Shown here in pieces: positions 1 to 6,139 of a DNA stretch of 10,134 nt. Both the position numbers and the translations under genes were made by a program. The notes under the pieces were generated by a model, which saw only the letters and a list, made by a program, of their open reading frames with translations, ran no database searches and was not told the origin of the DNA. Position 1 is the first letter of the stretch, and every line of letters begins with the position of its first letter. Origin of the DNA: Myxococcota bacterium (GTDB lineage: Bacteria; Myxococcota_A; Polyangia; HGW-17; JAJRWW01); contig JAJRWW010000258.1 in the NCBI GenBank assembly GCA_024276595.1, positions 1 to 10,134 on the forward strand, given 5' to 3'.

Positions 1-1
1 C

Positions 2-904
2 CTCGACAAGATAGTCCTGCTCCACGATTACCCTCCCCACGAGGTCGCCCCCTATTCCGAGTGGCTAACCGCCCGCCGTGCACCGGAGATCCAGCTCCGC
101 CACGAACCCCTGAGCGGTCCTACGAACTTCGACGAGATCTACCAGGCGGCCACCCGCGCGATCTCGGAGGTTCTTGCGGCAACGTCAGAAAGCGTCGACC
201 TCACCTTCCATCTGAGCCCGGGGACGCCCGCGATGGCGGCGGTGTGGATCCTCCTGGCGAAGACACGCTTCCCCGCCACCTTTCCGCCCTACGGCGGAAA
301 GATGGACCGTGACTCCCAGGGCAACTTCACCATCCAGTCGGCCGCCACCGAGATCCTGTTCTTGCAGCACATCATGGCCAACCTCGGCAAGGGAGGCCAC
401 GCTGGCGTCATCCTTCCCGAGGGCGTGCTCTTCCGCGGCGGGCCTGACGCCAAGGTGCGCAAGAAGCTGCTGACCCACTTCAAGGTCCACACGATCCTGT
501 CGCTGCCGGCGGGCGCCTTCTTGCCCTACACCGGCGTCAAGACCAACGTGCTCTTCTTCGAGCGGCCCAAGGAAGGCAGCACCACCGACAAGATCTGGTT
601 CTACGAGCTGACCAACGACGACTTCGAGCTCAAGCAGACCCGCAAGCCCATCGAGGGCAGCCAGCTTCCCGACTTTCTGGCCAAGTGGGAGAACCAGGTC
701 GAGGGCGACAACTCCTGGGTTGTGGACTTCGACGGCAAGACCTTCGAGGAGAAGGGCTGGGACCTGACGGCGCGCAACCCGAACCGCAAGGACGACTACG
801 AGCACATCCCGGCGCTGGAGCTCGTGCGGTCGATCCGCACGAAGGAGGAGCGGATCTTCGAGCTGCTGGGAGAGCTGGAAGAGATGTTGGAGGGGCAAGC
901 GTGA
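2..904 (+). pseudogene. Chimeric remnant: CARF-like sensor of an RtcR-type sigma-54 activator fused in frame to the C-terminal part of a type I R-M methyltransferase (HsdM)
   Basis: The frame is open from the left edge, so the true start lies outside. The first ~93 residues, with 'LHDYPP' near the start and 'FHLSPGTPAMAAVW' further on, match from memory the N-terminal CARF-like domain of RtcR-type sigma-54 activators, which sense a ligand and drive an AAA+ domain. At about 272-283 the frame continues as HsdM: 'FPPYGGK', then 'EILFLQHIM', 'GVILPEGVLFRGG' and 'GVKTNVLFFERP', to a normal-looking tail 'LLGELEEML'. HsdM methylates adenine as the modification subunit of type I R-M. Here motif IV reads F-P-P-Y instead of N-P-P-Y/F, and the N-terminal and SAM-binding (motif I) half is absent, as are the activator's ATPase and DNA-binding parts. 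I see no frameshift or stop. Neither parent activity should survive, although a stable fusion protein could be made. An assembly chimera cannot be excluded. Confidence 0.8.
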
Positions 905-2304
905 ACCGTGCCGAGCTGGAACAGCTCGTCGCTCACGGCGAGTCCGACACCGTCGAGCTCAAGAAGTCGACGGCTCAGCTTCGGCGGGCCGCTGAGACGC
1001 TCTGCGCCATGCTCAACGGCAACGGCGGCAAGGTCTTGATCGGCGTGACCCCCGGTGGCCGAGTCATTGGACAGGAGATCTCGGACAAGACCTTGCGCGA
1101 TGTAGCGGAGGTGCTCGGCCGATTCGAGCCGCCCGCAGCCATCACCCAGACGCGAGTCGCCATCGCAGAGGTAAAGGAAGTGCTTATCATGGAGGCCTTG
1201 CCCAACCCGGAGTCGCGCCCCTACGCATGGGACGGGCGCCCCTTCCAGCGGGTGGGCTCGACCACCTCGGTTTTGCCCCAAGAGAGCTACCAGCGGCTCT
1301 TGAACCAGCGGGCCCACGCCCGCTCGCGTTGGGAAAACCAACCAGCGGGCGGACACGGGGTCACCGAGCTGGATCGCGAGGAGATCCTTCGCACGGCGCG
1401 TCTGGGCATCGCCGCCGGGCGCCTGCCGGAGTCTACCGGCAGCGACGCCCCGGACATCCTCGACAGACTCGAGCTGGCCCAGGGGAGCCAACTGAACCAC
1501 GCCGCGGTCGTCCTCTTTGGCACGCGCTTCATGCCGGACTATCCCCAGTGCCACCTGCGCCTGGCGCGCTTTCGCGGCGTGGACAAGTCCGAGTTTCTCG
1601 ACCAGCGCCAGCTCGAGGGGCACGCCTTTGCGCTGCTCGACGAGGCCATGCTCTTTCTGCGGCGGCACCTGCCGGTGGCCGGACGCATCGTCCCCGGACT
1701 CTTCGAGCGCGAGGACGAGCCCCTCTTTCCGCTAGAGGCCTTGCGCGAGGCCCTGGTCAACGCCTTCTGCCACCGGGACTACAGCATCGCCGGTGGCGCG
1801 GTGAGCCTGGCCATCTACGACGACCGCCTGGAGATCTGGAGCGACGGCACGCTGCCCTTTGGCCTGACGCCCGAAGACCTCAAACGCGAGCACTCCTCCA
1901 GACCCCGCAACCCGCTGATCGCCAAGGTCTTTTACCTGCGGGGCGTCATCGAGCGCTGGGGGCGGGGCACGCAGAAGATCGTGGAGCAATGTGTCAAGGC
2001 CGGTCACCCCGAGCCCGAGTTCGGTGAGCAGGCCGGCAGCGTCTGGGTGCGTTTTCTGCCCAGCGGCTACATAGCCCCCCACCGGGTGGCCCACGACCTG
2101 ACCGACCGGCAGCGGGAGCTGCTTCATCTGCTGTCGCAGAAGCCCGCTCGGCCGCTGCGTGAGATTCGGGCCGCCATGGACGAGCCCCCCTCGGACCGCC
2201 GGCTACGCGAGGAGCTTCTCCACCTGAAGAAGCTCGGCCTGGTGTCCTCGTCCGGGCACGGGCGTGGAGCTTCCTGGGCGCTCGTGAGGCACGATGATGA
2301 ATAG
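901..2304 (+). CDS. AlbA_2 (Schlafen-like) DNA/RNA-binding protein with RecG-like ATP-binding C-terminal domain, R-M associated
   Basis: I start it at GTG 901, which overlaps the preceding stop as GTGA and has GGAGGGG at 889-895 five bases upstream. This gives 467 residues, although the frame is open further upstream. Residues ~3-130 form an AlbA_2 (divergent AAA-4/Schlafen-type) domain, with the 'E-S-D-T-V-E-L-K-K' segment (14-22) and 'GNGGKVLIGV' (40-49). Residues ~275-365 match the HATPase_c_4-type domain: 'EALVNAFCHRDY' (283-294), 'LEIWSDG' (310-316) and 'RWGRGTQKI' (352-360). The C-terminus (~400-460) looks like a winged helix. Proteins of this build are common between hsdM and hsdS in type I R-M operons. 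Their exact role is unsettled, with regulation or accessory defence proposed. All visible motifs are intact, so this is the only apparently complete gene of the island. Family call is strong; function is inferred from context. Confidence 0.88.
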   Translation: MNRAELEQLVAHGESDTVELKKSTAQLRRAAETLCAMLNGNGGKVLIGVTPGGRVIGQEISDKTLRDVAEVLGRFEPPAAITQTRVAIAEVKEVLIMEALPNPESRPYAWDGRPFQRVGSTTSVLPQESYQRLLNQRAHARSRWENQPAGGHGVTELDREEILRTARLGIAAGRLPESTGSDAPDILDRLELAQGSQLNHAAVVLFGTRFMPDYPQCHLRLARFRGVDKSEFLDQRQLEGHAFALLDEAMLFLRRHLPVAGRIVPGLFEREDEPLFPLEALREALVNAFCHRDYSIAGGAVSLAIYDDRLEIWSDGTLPFGLTPEDLKREHSSRPRNPLIAKVFYLRGVIERWGRGTQKIVEQCVKAGHPEPEFGEQAGSVWVRFLPSGYIAPHRVAHDLTDRQRELLHLLSQKPARPLREIRAAMDEPPSDRRLREELLHLKKLGLVSSSGHGRGASWALVRHDDE

Positions 2305-2365
2305 GGCGATGAATAAGGCGAGAATAAGGCGAGAATAAGGCGAGAATAAGGCGAGAATAAGGCGG
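2299..2365 (+). repeat. Array of five 11-bp tandem repeats (GAATAAGGCGA) plus one degenerate copy
   Basis: Units lie at 2311-2321, 2322-2332, 2333-2343, 2344-2354 and 2355-2365; the last ends in G instead of A. A degenerate copy, GAATAGGGCGA (2299-2309), overlaps the stop codon of the AlbA_2 gene and is separated from the array by one T. Because 11 is not a multiple of three, the TAA in each unit falls in all three frames across three successive units. The AATAA tracts recur close to one helical turn apart. Array identity is direct reading; any role is open. Confidence 0.95.
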
Positions 2366-2383
2366 CCTCATTGCGCCTTATTC
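2355..2383 (+). other. Inverted repeat/hairpin formed by the last 11-bp unit and an inverted copy
   Basis: GAATAAGGCG (2355-2364) is followed after 9 bases by its exact reverse complement CGCCTTATTC (2374-2383), which can form a 10-bp stem. Any of the upstream units could pair with the same inverted copy, so alternative hairpins are possible. No T-tract follows, so a standard rho-independent terminator is unlikely. Confidence 0.75.
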
Positions 2384-2398
2384 GACATCAGGACTGCG

Positions 2399-2454
2399 GC
2401 AGGGGTGGCGCTGCTCGGGGAGCTCGAGAAGATGCTGGAGGGGGCCAATGTCTG
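2399..2454 (+). pseudogene. Short relic resembling the HsdM C-terminal tail
   Basis: The frame just before the hsdS start reads '...GVALLGELEKMLEGANV' then stop. This closely mirrors the end of the upstream HsdM, 'FELLGELEEMLEGQA'. The frame has a stop in the repeat array (TAA at 2336), so there is no room for a gene. The DNA of the two tails differs at several third positions, so this is not a recent copy. It overlaps the hsdS ATG by seven bases (ATGTCTGA), the kind of coupling expected between intact hsdM and hsdS. I infer it is the original hsdM end, cut off when the AlbA_2 gene was placed between hsdM and hsdS. The match is short and could be coincidence. Confidence 0.5.
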
Positions 2455-2515
2455 ACACACCACTACGAACTCCGTGGAAACTACGCAAACTATCAGAAGT
2501 TGCCACACTGATAAT
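2448..2515 (+). pseudogene. hsdS: 5' fragment of hsdS, type I R-M specificity subunit
   Basis: The start ATG at 2448 has GGAGGGG (2438-2444) just upstream. The first residues, 'PWKLRKLSEVATLI', are typical of the beginning of an HsdS target-recognition domain ('W...KL.EVA.L'). After about residue 22 the reading becomes proline/alanine-rich and unlike HsdS, although the frame stays open to 2816, overlapping the next gene start. A full HsdS has roughly 400 residues with two recognition domains, so at least 90% is missing. The fragment is noticeably AT-richer than its surroundings, fitting acquired DNA. The breakpoint near 2515 is estimated from where similarity stops. The match is short, hence moderate confidence. 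Confidence 0.6.
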
Positions 2516-2791
2516 TGCCCCTGGGGGCTCCTCGCGCCCATCCCTCGACCAGGTCTGCGACCCTGCTTCGCCACTGGAGGCCACCGCCCAGGCGGCCGAA
2601 CCAGAACCCGCTGCGAGGCCTTTGGTAGGAGCCCCTTCGCCAGCGCCAACCCGTTCCCCCTCCTGCGGGCCCCTTGCCCACCGGGCCCGGGCGAGTTACG
2701 TTCTCTACCTCTTTCGTTGGCCAGCACAGGCCAACGGCATCTCACCGGCGGCGGACCGGGTAACCCCATGGCTCCCCCGGCCACACAGGAT
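2516..2791. other. Gene-free stretch upstream of the aldolase, with one strong hairpin
   Basis: No frame here looks like a real protein; the open frames are proline/arginine-rich products of GC-rich sequence. A perfect 8-bp inverted repeat lies at 2715-2736: CGTTGGCC, loop AGCACA, then GGCCAACG. It ends 66 bases before the aldolase ATG and may be a leader structure or an operator. I see no convincing -35/-10 pair, tRNA or riboswitch fold. This probably holds the aldolase promoter and the right end of the R-M deletion. Confidence 0.6.
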
Positions 2792-2802
2792 GGAGGAAGA
2801 AT

Positions 2803-4074
2803 ATGTCGGACTTTGACCAGGCACTCAAGGTGGGACGCCCACCGAATGTCAAGAAGCTCTTTCCCAGCTCACGGGCGTTGCTCGTGAGTGGAAAGTACGT
2901 GGACCTCGCCATGCTGAGAAAGGGCGGAGCCATGTCCATCGCTGCAAACGGGCGTAGCCACCTGGTGATCCGCGGCGCCCTCCGGGCCGCCCAGAAGGCT
3001 GGCTCGGCCATCATCGTGGAGATCGCCCGCTCCGAGGGTGGGGCCAACGCCTACTGCCCGGTAAACTACTGGAACATCGCCCGGCAGGTGGACGCCCTCT
3101 GCAATGAGATGGGCATCACTGTTCCGGTGGCAATCCACGCGGACCACTACGGCATCAAGAAGGAGGCCGACGTGGGCCCGGCCCAGGTGGAGATCCCCAC
3201 CCTCTTCGAGCACGGAATGACCTCCATCGCCATCGACGCCTCCCACATGCCCGACGACCAGAACCTCCTGGCCACCCTGAAGCTGGCCCCGCTGGTGCCC
3301 GCCTGGGCCTCCCTGGAGACAGAGGTGGGTGAGATCAAGGGCAAGGCCGGCCTCTCCACCGCCGAGGAGGCCCTCTTCCTGGTGCGAGGGCTCAACGCCC
3401 ACGACATCTTCCCCACCTGGATTGCGCTCAACAACGGATCCTCCCATGGAATCGAGGCGAGCGACGCTGGCATCCAGACGGAGCTCACCCGCGAGATCCA
3501 CGAGGCCCTCGCGCCCTTCAAGGTGAGCGGAGCCCAGCACGGCACCTCCGGCAACAGCTCCGACCGGCTCCGGGAGATCGCCGCCAAGACGCGCACCACC
3601 AAGGCGAACGTGGCCACGGCCCTGCAGATGTGCTCCTGGGGCGTGGAGGTCAACGACTACGGCAACGCCCTGCTCGACGAAAACGGCGACTTCGTGAAGA
3701 TCCCCGGGGAGGGCATGAGCGATGAGCTCTGGGCTGAGATGAAGGCCTACGCCGACGAGAACGGCATCAAGGGTGGCAACTACAAGAAGCTGAACCTGCC
3801 TTTCGAAAACAAGATCCTCGGCCAGCCCGCCGCGGTCCGCGAGCGCATGGCAGGGCGGGTGGAGGACTTCGTGCACAACCTGCTCACCAACGTGTTTTTC
3901 GCCTCCGGCTCCGCCGAGATCGCCATCGACCTCATCTGCGATACCGGCAGCCACGATCCAGGTCCCAAGGCCGAGCGCATGGAGGACCCGGCGGACTGGA
4001 CCGACGAGAAGATCGTCGAGCGAGCCAGGTCAATCGACTCGGACAAGGGCCCGGAGGGTGACTTCGACGACTGA
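2803..4074 (+). CDS. Class II (metal-dependent) ketose-bisphosphate/fructose-bisphosphate aldolase family protein
   Basis: The 423-residue product starts at ATG 2803, with GGAGGA at 2792-2797 five bases away. Class II aldolases cleave fructose 1,6-bisphosphate (or similar ketose bisphosphates) to DHAP and an aldehyde in the cytoplasm, using Zn2+. Family landmarks are present in order: 'IHADHYG' (111-117; D114 fits the catalytic acid, H115 a metal ligand), 'LETEVGEIKG' (171-180), 'NGSSHG' (211-216; H215 metal ligand) and 'QHGTSG' (245-250; H246 metal ligand plus phosphate loop). The usual 'NIDTD' element appears to be replaced by 'VNDYGN' (283-288). The protein is also ~60-100 residues longer than typical members, with an acidic tail. 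It is therefore a divergent branch, and fructose 1,6-bisphosphate as substrate is likely but not proven. It stands alone and converges on tyrS. Confidence 0.85.
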   Translation: MSDFDQALKVGRPPNVKKLFPSSRALLVSGKYVDLAMLRKGGAMSIAANGRSHLVIRGALRAAQKAGSAIIVEIARSEGGANAYCPVNYWNIARQVDALCNEMGITVPVAIHADHYGIKKEADVGPAQVEIPTLFEHGMTSIAIDASHMPDDQNLLATLKLAPLVPAWASLETEVGEIKGKAGLSTAEEALFLVRGLNAHDIFPTWIALNNGSSHGIEASDAGIQTELTREIHEALAPFKVSGAQHGTSGNSSDRLREIAAKTRTTKANVATALQMCSWGVEVNDYGNALLDENGDFVKIPGEGMSDELWAEMKAYADENGIKGGNYKKLNLPFENKILGQPAAVRERMAGRVEDFVHNLLTNVFFASGSAEIAIDLICDTGSHDPGPKAERMEDPADWTDEKIVERARSIDSDKGPEGDFDD

Positions 4075-4111
4075 GGCTCCTCCCTCTTGGCCCGGTGCTC
4101 ACCAAGGAGCC
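4075..4111. terminator. Possible bidirectional terminator between converging aldolase and tyrS genes
   Basis: GGCTCCT (4075-4081), directly after the aldolase stop, is complementary to AGGAGCC (4105-4111), with a short inner TGG/CCA pairing in the 23-base gap. The gene arrangement calls for termination here. There is no T-tract on either side, so the call is weak. Confidence 0.3.
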
Positions 4112-4124
4112 GCTGCCCAGACCG

Positions 4125-5450
4125 TCAGCCCTTCAGGACCTTCACGAATCGCCGCTTGCCGAACTGAACCAGCAGCTCCTCGGCTCCGTCGTGAACGGCC
4201 GCAGGGTCCCTGATCTGCTCCCCCTCCACCCGGAACCCGCCCCCCTTCATGAGGCGACGCACCTCGCCCTTGGAGCGCATCAGCCCGAGCCCGACCATCA
4301 CCGACGCCCAGCTCGGATCCCGCTCCAAGAGCTCGGCGGAGACCACCTCCTCGGGGATGTCCTCCGGGATCTGCTTCTTGCGCACATGCGCCCTGAACCA
4401 GCCCCGCTCTCCATCGGCCACCTCCATCCCGTGGTACTGGGCGGTGACGTGGTGGGCAATGGCCTCCTTGATCTCGATGGGGTTTGTCTCCCCTTCCCGG
4501 TACGCGGCCTTCAGACCCTCGCTTTGGGCGGCGTCCATGAGCATGCACGCCAGGTCCAGGTACGACGGGATCTGCTCGTCCGAGATCCTCATGAGCTTTC
4601 CGTACATGTCCCTCGGGCTGTCGCCGATGTTGACGCTGTTTCCAAAGGACTTGCTCATCTTCCTGCCGTCGGTGCCCGCCAGCAGCGGCACAGTGATCAT
4701 CACGTGGGGCTCGGCGCCATAGCTCTGCTGGATGGCGCGCCCGGCCAGCAGGTTGAAGTGCTGGTCGTAAGCCCCCACCTGCACGTCGCACTCCAGCGCG
4801 TGGGCGTCATAGCCCTGCATTAGCGGGTACAATGCCTCGTGGAAGCGCAGCGACTTGCCCGCATCCATCCTCTCCCGAAACTCCCTCCTGGCGATGATCT
4901 GCTTCAGGGGGAACACCGCGGCGAGCCTGATGATGTCCGCAAAGCCCATGTGGGCCAGCCACTCGGAGTTCCGGCGCACCTCGGTCCTCTCTCCGCACAG
5001 CACCCGAAAGACCTGCTCGGTGTAGCCCCGGCTCATGTCCTGCAGCTCTTCGGCGGTGAGCTGTGGGCGCTCCTTGGTCTGGCCGCTGGGATCTCCGATG
5101 AGGCCCGTGTAGTCCCCGATGAGAAACACCACCTGGTGGCCCATCTTTTGAAACTGACGCAGCTTGAGCACCGGCACCATGTGCCCTATGTGCAGGCTCG
5201 TGGCCGTCGGGTCCACGCCCAGGTACACCCTTAGGGGTCGCCCCTTCCTCAGCTTGGCGGCCAGCTCGGCACGCATCTGCTGGCGCAAGGATGTCTCCCC
5301 CTCAGGTGGCCTCCCATCCACCTCGTCGGCGAAGAAGGTGCCCCGCATGAGCAGGTCCACCTGCTCCTTGACCGACAGGTCGCCTGTGCTCCGTTCGCTG
5401 CCTCCGCACGGATCCCCTGGCTGGCCAGGCTGGTTCATCTGGTCGCTCAT
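4125..5450 (-). CDS. tyrS: Tyrosine--tRNA ligase
   Basis: This 441-residue protein charges tRNA-Tyr in the cytoplasm. Class I signatures are intact: 'HIGH' at 87-90 and 'KMSKS' at 264-268. The tyrosine-pocket region 'YPLMQGYDAHALECDVQVGAYDQ' style segment spans ~208-230, and 'GDYTGLIGDPSG' lies at 112-123. Residues ~370-441 form a C-terminal S4 RNA-binding domain ('LMRSKGEVRRLMKGGGFRV'). It resembles the TyrZ-type bacterial enzymes. The first ~25 residues are a low-complexity, Gly/Pro/Gln-rich extension. I keep ATG 5450 as start because GAGGAG lies six bases upstream within the duplicated 15-mer. It follows the zinc-ribbon gene by 25 bases and is probably cotranscribed. I see no T-box leader in that gap. 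Confidence 0.97.
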   Translation of the reverse strand: MSDQMNQPGQPGDPCGGSERSTGDLSVKEQVDLLMRGTFFADEVDGRPPEGETSLRQQMRAELAAKLRKGRPLRVYLGVDPTATSLHIGHMVPVLKLRQFQKMGHQVVFLIGDYTGLIGDPSGQTKERPQLTAEELQDMSRGYTEQVFRVLCGERTEVRRNSEWLAHMGFADIIRLAAVFPLKQIIARREFRERMDAGKSLRFHEALYPLMQGYDAHALECDVQVGAYDQHFNLLAGRAIQQSYGAEPHVMITVPLLAGTDGRKMSKSFGNSVNIGDSPRDMYGKLMRISDEQIPSYLDLACMLMDAAQSEGLKAAYREGETNPIEIKEAIAHHVTAQYHGMEVADGERGWFRAHVRKKQIPEDIPEEVVSAELLERDPSWASVMVGLGLMRSKGEVRRLMKGGGFRVEGEQIRDPAAVHDGAEELLVQFGKRRFVKVLKG

Positions 5451-5452
5451 CT

Positions 5453-5482
5453 CAGGCTCCTCATGCCCAGGCTCCTCATGCC
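5453..5482. repeat. Perfect 15-bp tandem duplication at the zinc-ribbon/tyrS junction
   Basis: CAGGCTCCTCATGCC occurs at 5453-5467 and again, identical, at 5468-5482. Read on the minus strand each copy carries GAGGAG and a TGA. The upstream copy contains the stop codon of the zinc-ribbon gene (5476-5478); the downstream copy supplies the tyrS Shine-Dalgarno. Confidence 0.95.
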
Positions 5483-5991
5483 AGGTGAAGACCGCAGTCG
5501 CGGCAGTTGCCTTTCTTCAGTGGCTTGGTGCAGCCACAAGCGGGACAGGCGGGCTCACCCTCCTCGTCCCCCTCGGGGCTGTCGAGGGGGCCGTCACCCT
5601 CTCCCTCGGCCAGCTCCACCGCGGCAGCCAGCCCCTCCCGCTGCGCGTCCCCCAGCCAGTCCAGCTCCAGCACCCGCTGGGCCTCCTCCAGGTCCTGCTT
5701 GCGCACCACCACCTGCAAGATGCGAAAGTGCCCCGCCTCGGCCACCACGTCCTGGGCCTCGTGAATGGCCGCCGGGATCCTTGCCTCCAGGAGGGTGTGC
5801 TGAGTCTCTCGGCACCCCTCGATGCTCCCGCGAACCACGGGCGCCAGGTCCTCCTCGGCCATGGAGGCGATCACCTGCTCGTCGGTTAGCAGCTCGGGCA
5901 GATCGTCCGGGGAAACAAGATCCACTTGGCAGCGCGGGCAGTGATCAAAGCCCTCGCGGTACTCGGCGCGGCATTCGGGGCAAACTGGCAT
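5476..5991 (-). CDS. Zinc-ribbon protein with central DUF2007-like domain
   Basis: Start ATG 5991 is chosen over an upstream ATG (6087) because AGGAGG lies six bases before it and the protein then begins directly with a zinc ribbon. The 171-residue product has C4-C7/C18-C21 ('CPEC...CPRC') at the N-terminus and C149-C152/C163-C166 ('CPAC...CRDC') at the C-terminus, each fit for one zinc ion. The middle (~60-112: 'LLEARIPAAIHE', 'RILQVVVRKQDLEEAQRVLE') matches the DUF2007 pattern, a small 'putative signal-transducing' domain seen in cytoplasmic proteins. An acidic linker (~128-147) separates it from the second ribbon. Its biochemical role is not known to me. Being first in an apparent operon with tyrS gives no clear functional link. 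Confidence 0.82.
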   Translation of the reverse strand: MPVCPECRAEYREGFDHCPRCQVDLVSPDDLPELLTDEQVIASMAEEDLAPVVRGSIEGCRETQHTLLEARIPAAIHEAQDVVAEAGHFRILQVVVRKQDLEEAQRVLELDWLGDAQREGLAAAVELAEGEGDGPLDSPEGDEEGEPACPACGCTKPLKKGNCRDCGLHLA

Positions 5992-6139
5992 GACAGGCCT
6001 CCTGCGTGATCCGTCGGGAGACAATACCCGACCCGACCACCTCGCGCCACCGCATACCGCCTCCAGCCGCGCCAAGGCGACAGCCACTCGCTCCCGATTG
6101 CGGTTGGCCCGGGCCCCGCATCTGGGCTATCTTTCCACC
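5992..6139. promoter_or_regulatory. Divergent intergenic region between the zinc-ribbon gene and the lipoprotein gene
   Basis: These 148 bases must hold promoters for both directions. On the plus strand, TATCTT (6128-6133) lies six bases before the lipoprotein ATG, with TTGGCC (6104-6109) as a poor -35 at non-ideal spacing; if used, the transcript would be almost leaderless. On the minus strand, TATTGT within about 6031-6036 is a possible -10 with no good -35. These are weak matches only. Confidence 0.3.

Noticed and set aside
2..283. A link between the left-edge activator fragment and the sigma-54 promoter at 9008-9023
   Set aside because: The fragment lacks the AAA+ sigma-54-contacting and DNA-binding domains, and it belongs to the R-M island more than 8 kb away.
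2311..2365. Tandem repeats as a CRISPR array
   Set aside because: Units are only 11 bp and directly adjacent with no spacers; no cas gene is present. The CARF-like domain at the left belongs to an RtcR-type activator pattern.
2448..2816. 122-codon open frame from the hsdS start as a complete small gene
   Set aside because: Only the first ~22 residues resemble HsdS; the rest is Pro/Ala-rich, and it overlaps the aldolase start. Treated as an hsdS fragment running into non-coding DNA.
2869..3954. Antisense open frame of 361 codons opposite the aldolase gene
   Set aside because: The sense strand carries all aldolase motifs; the antisense product is a Val/Gly/His-rich mirror of that coding sequence.
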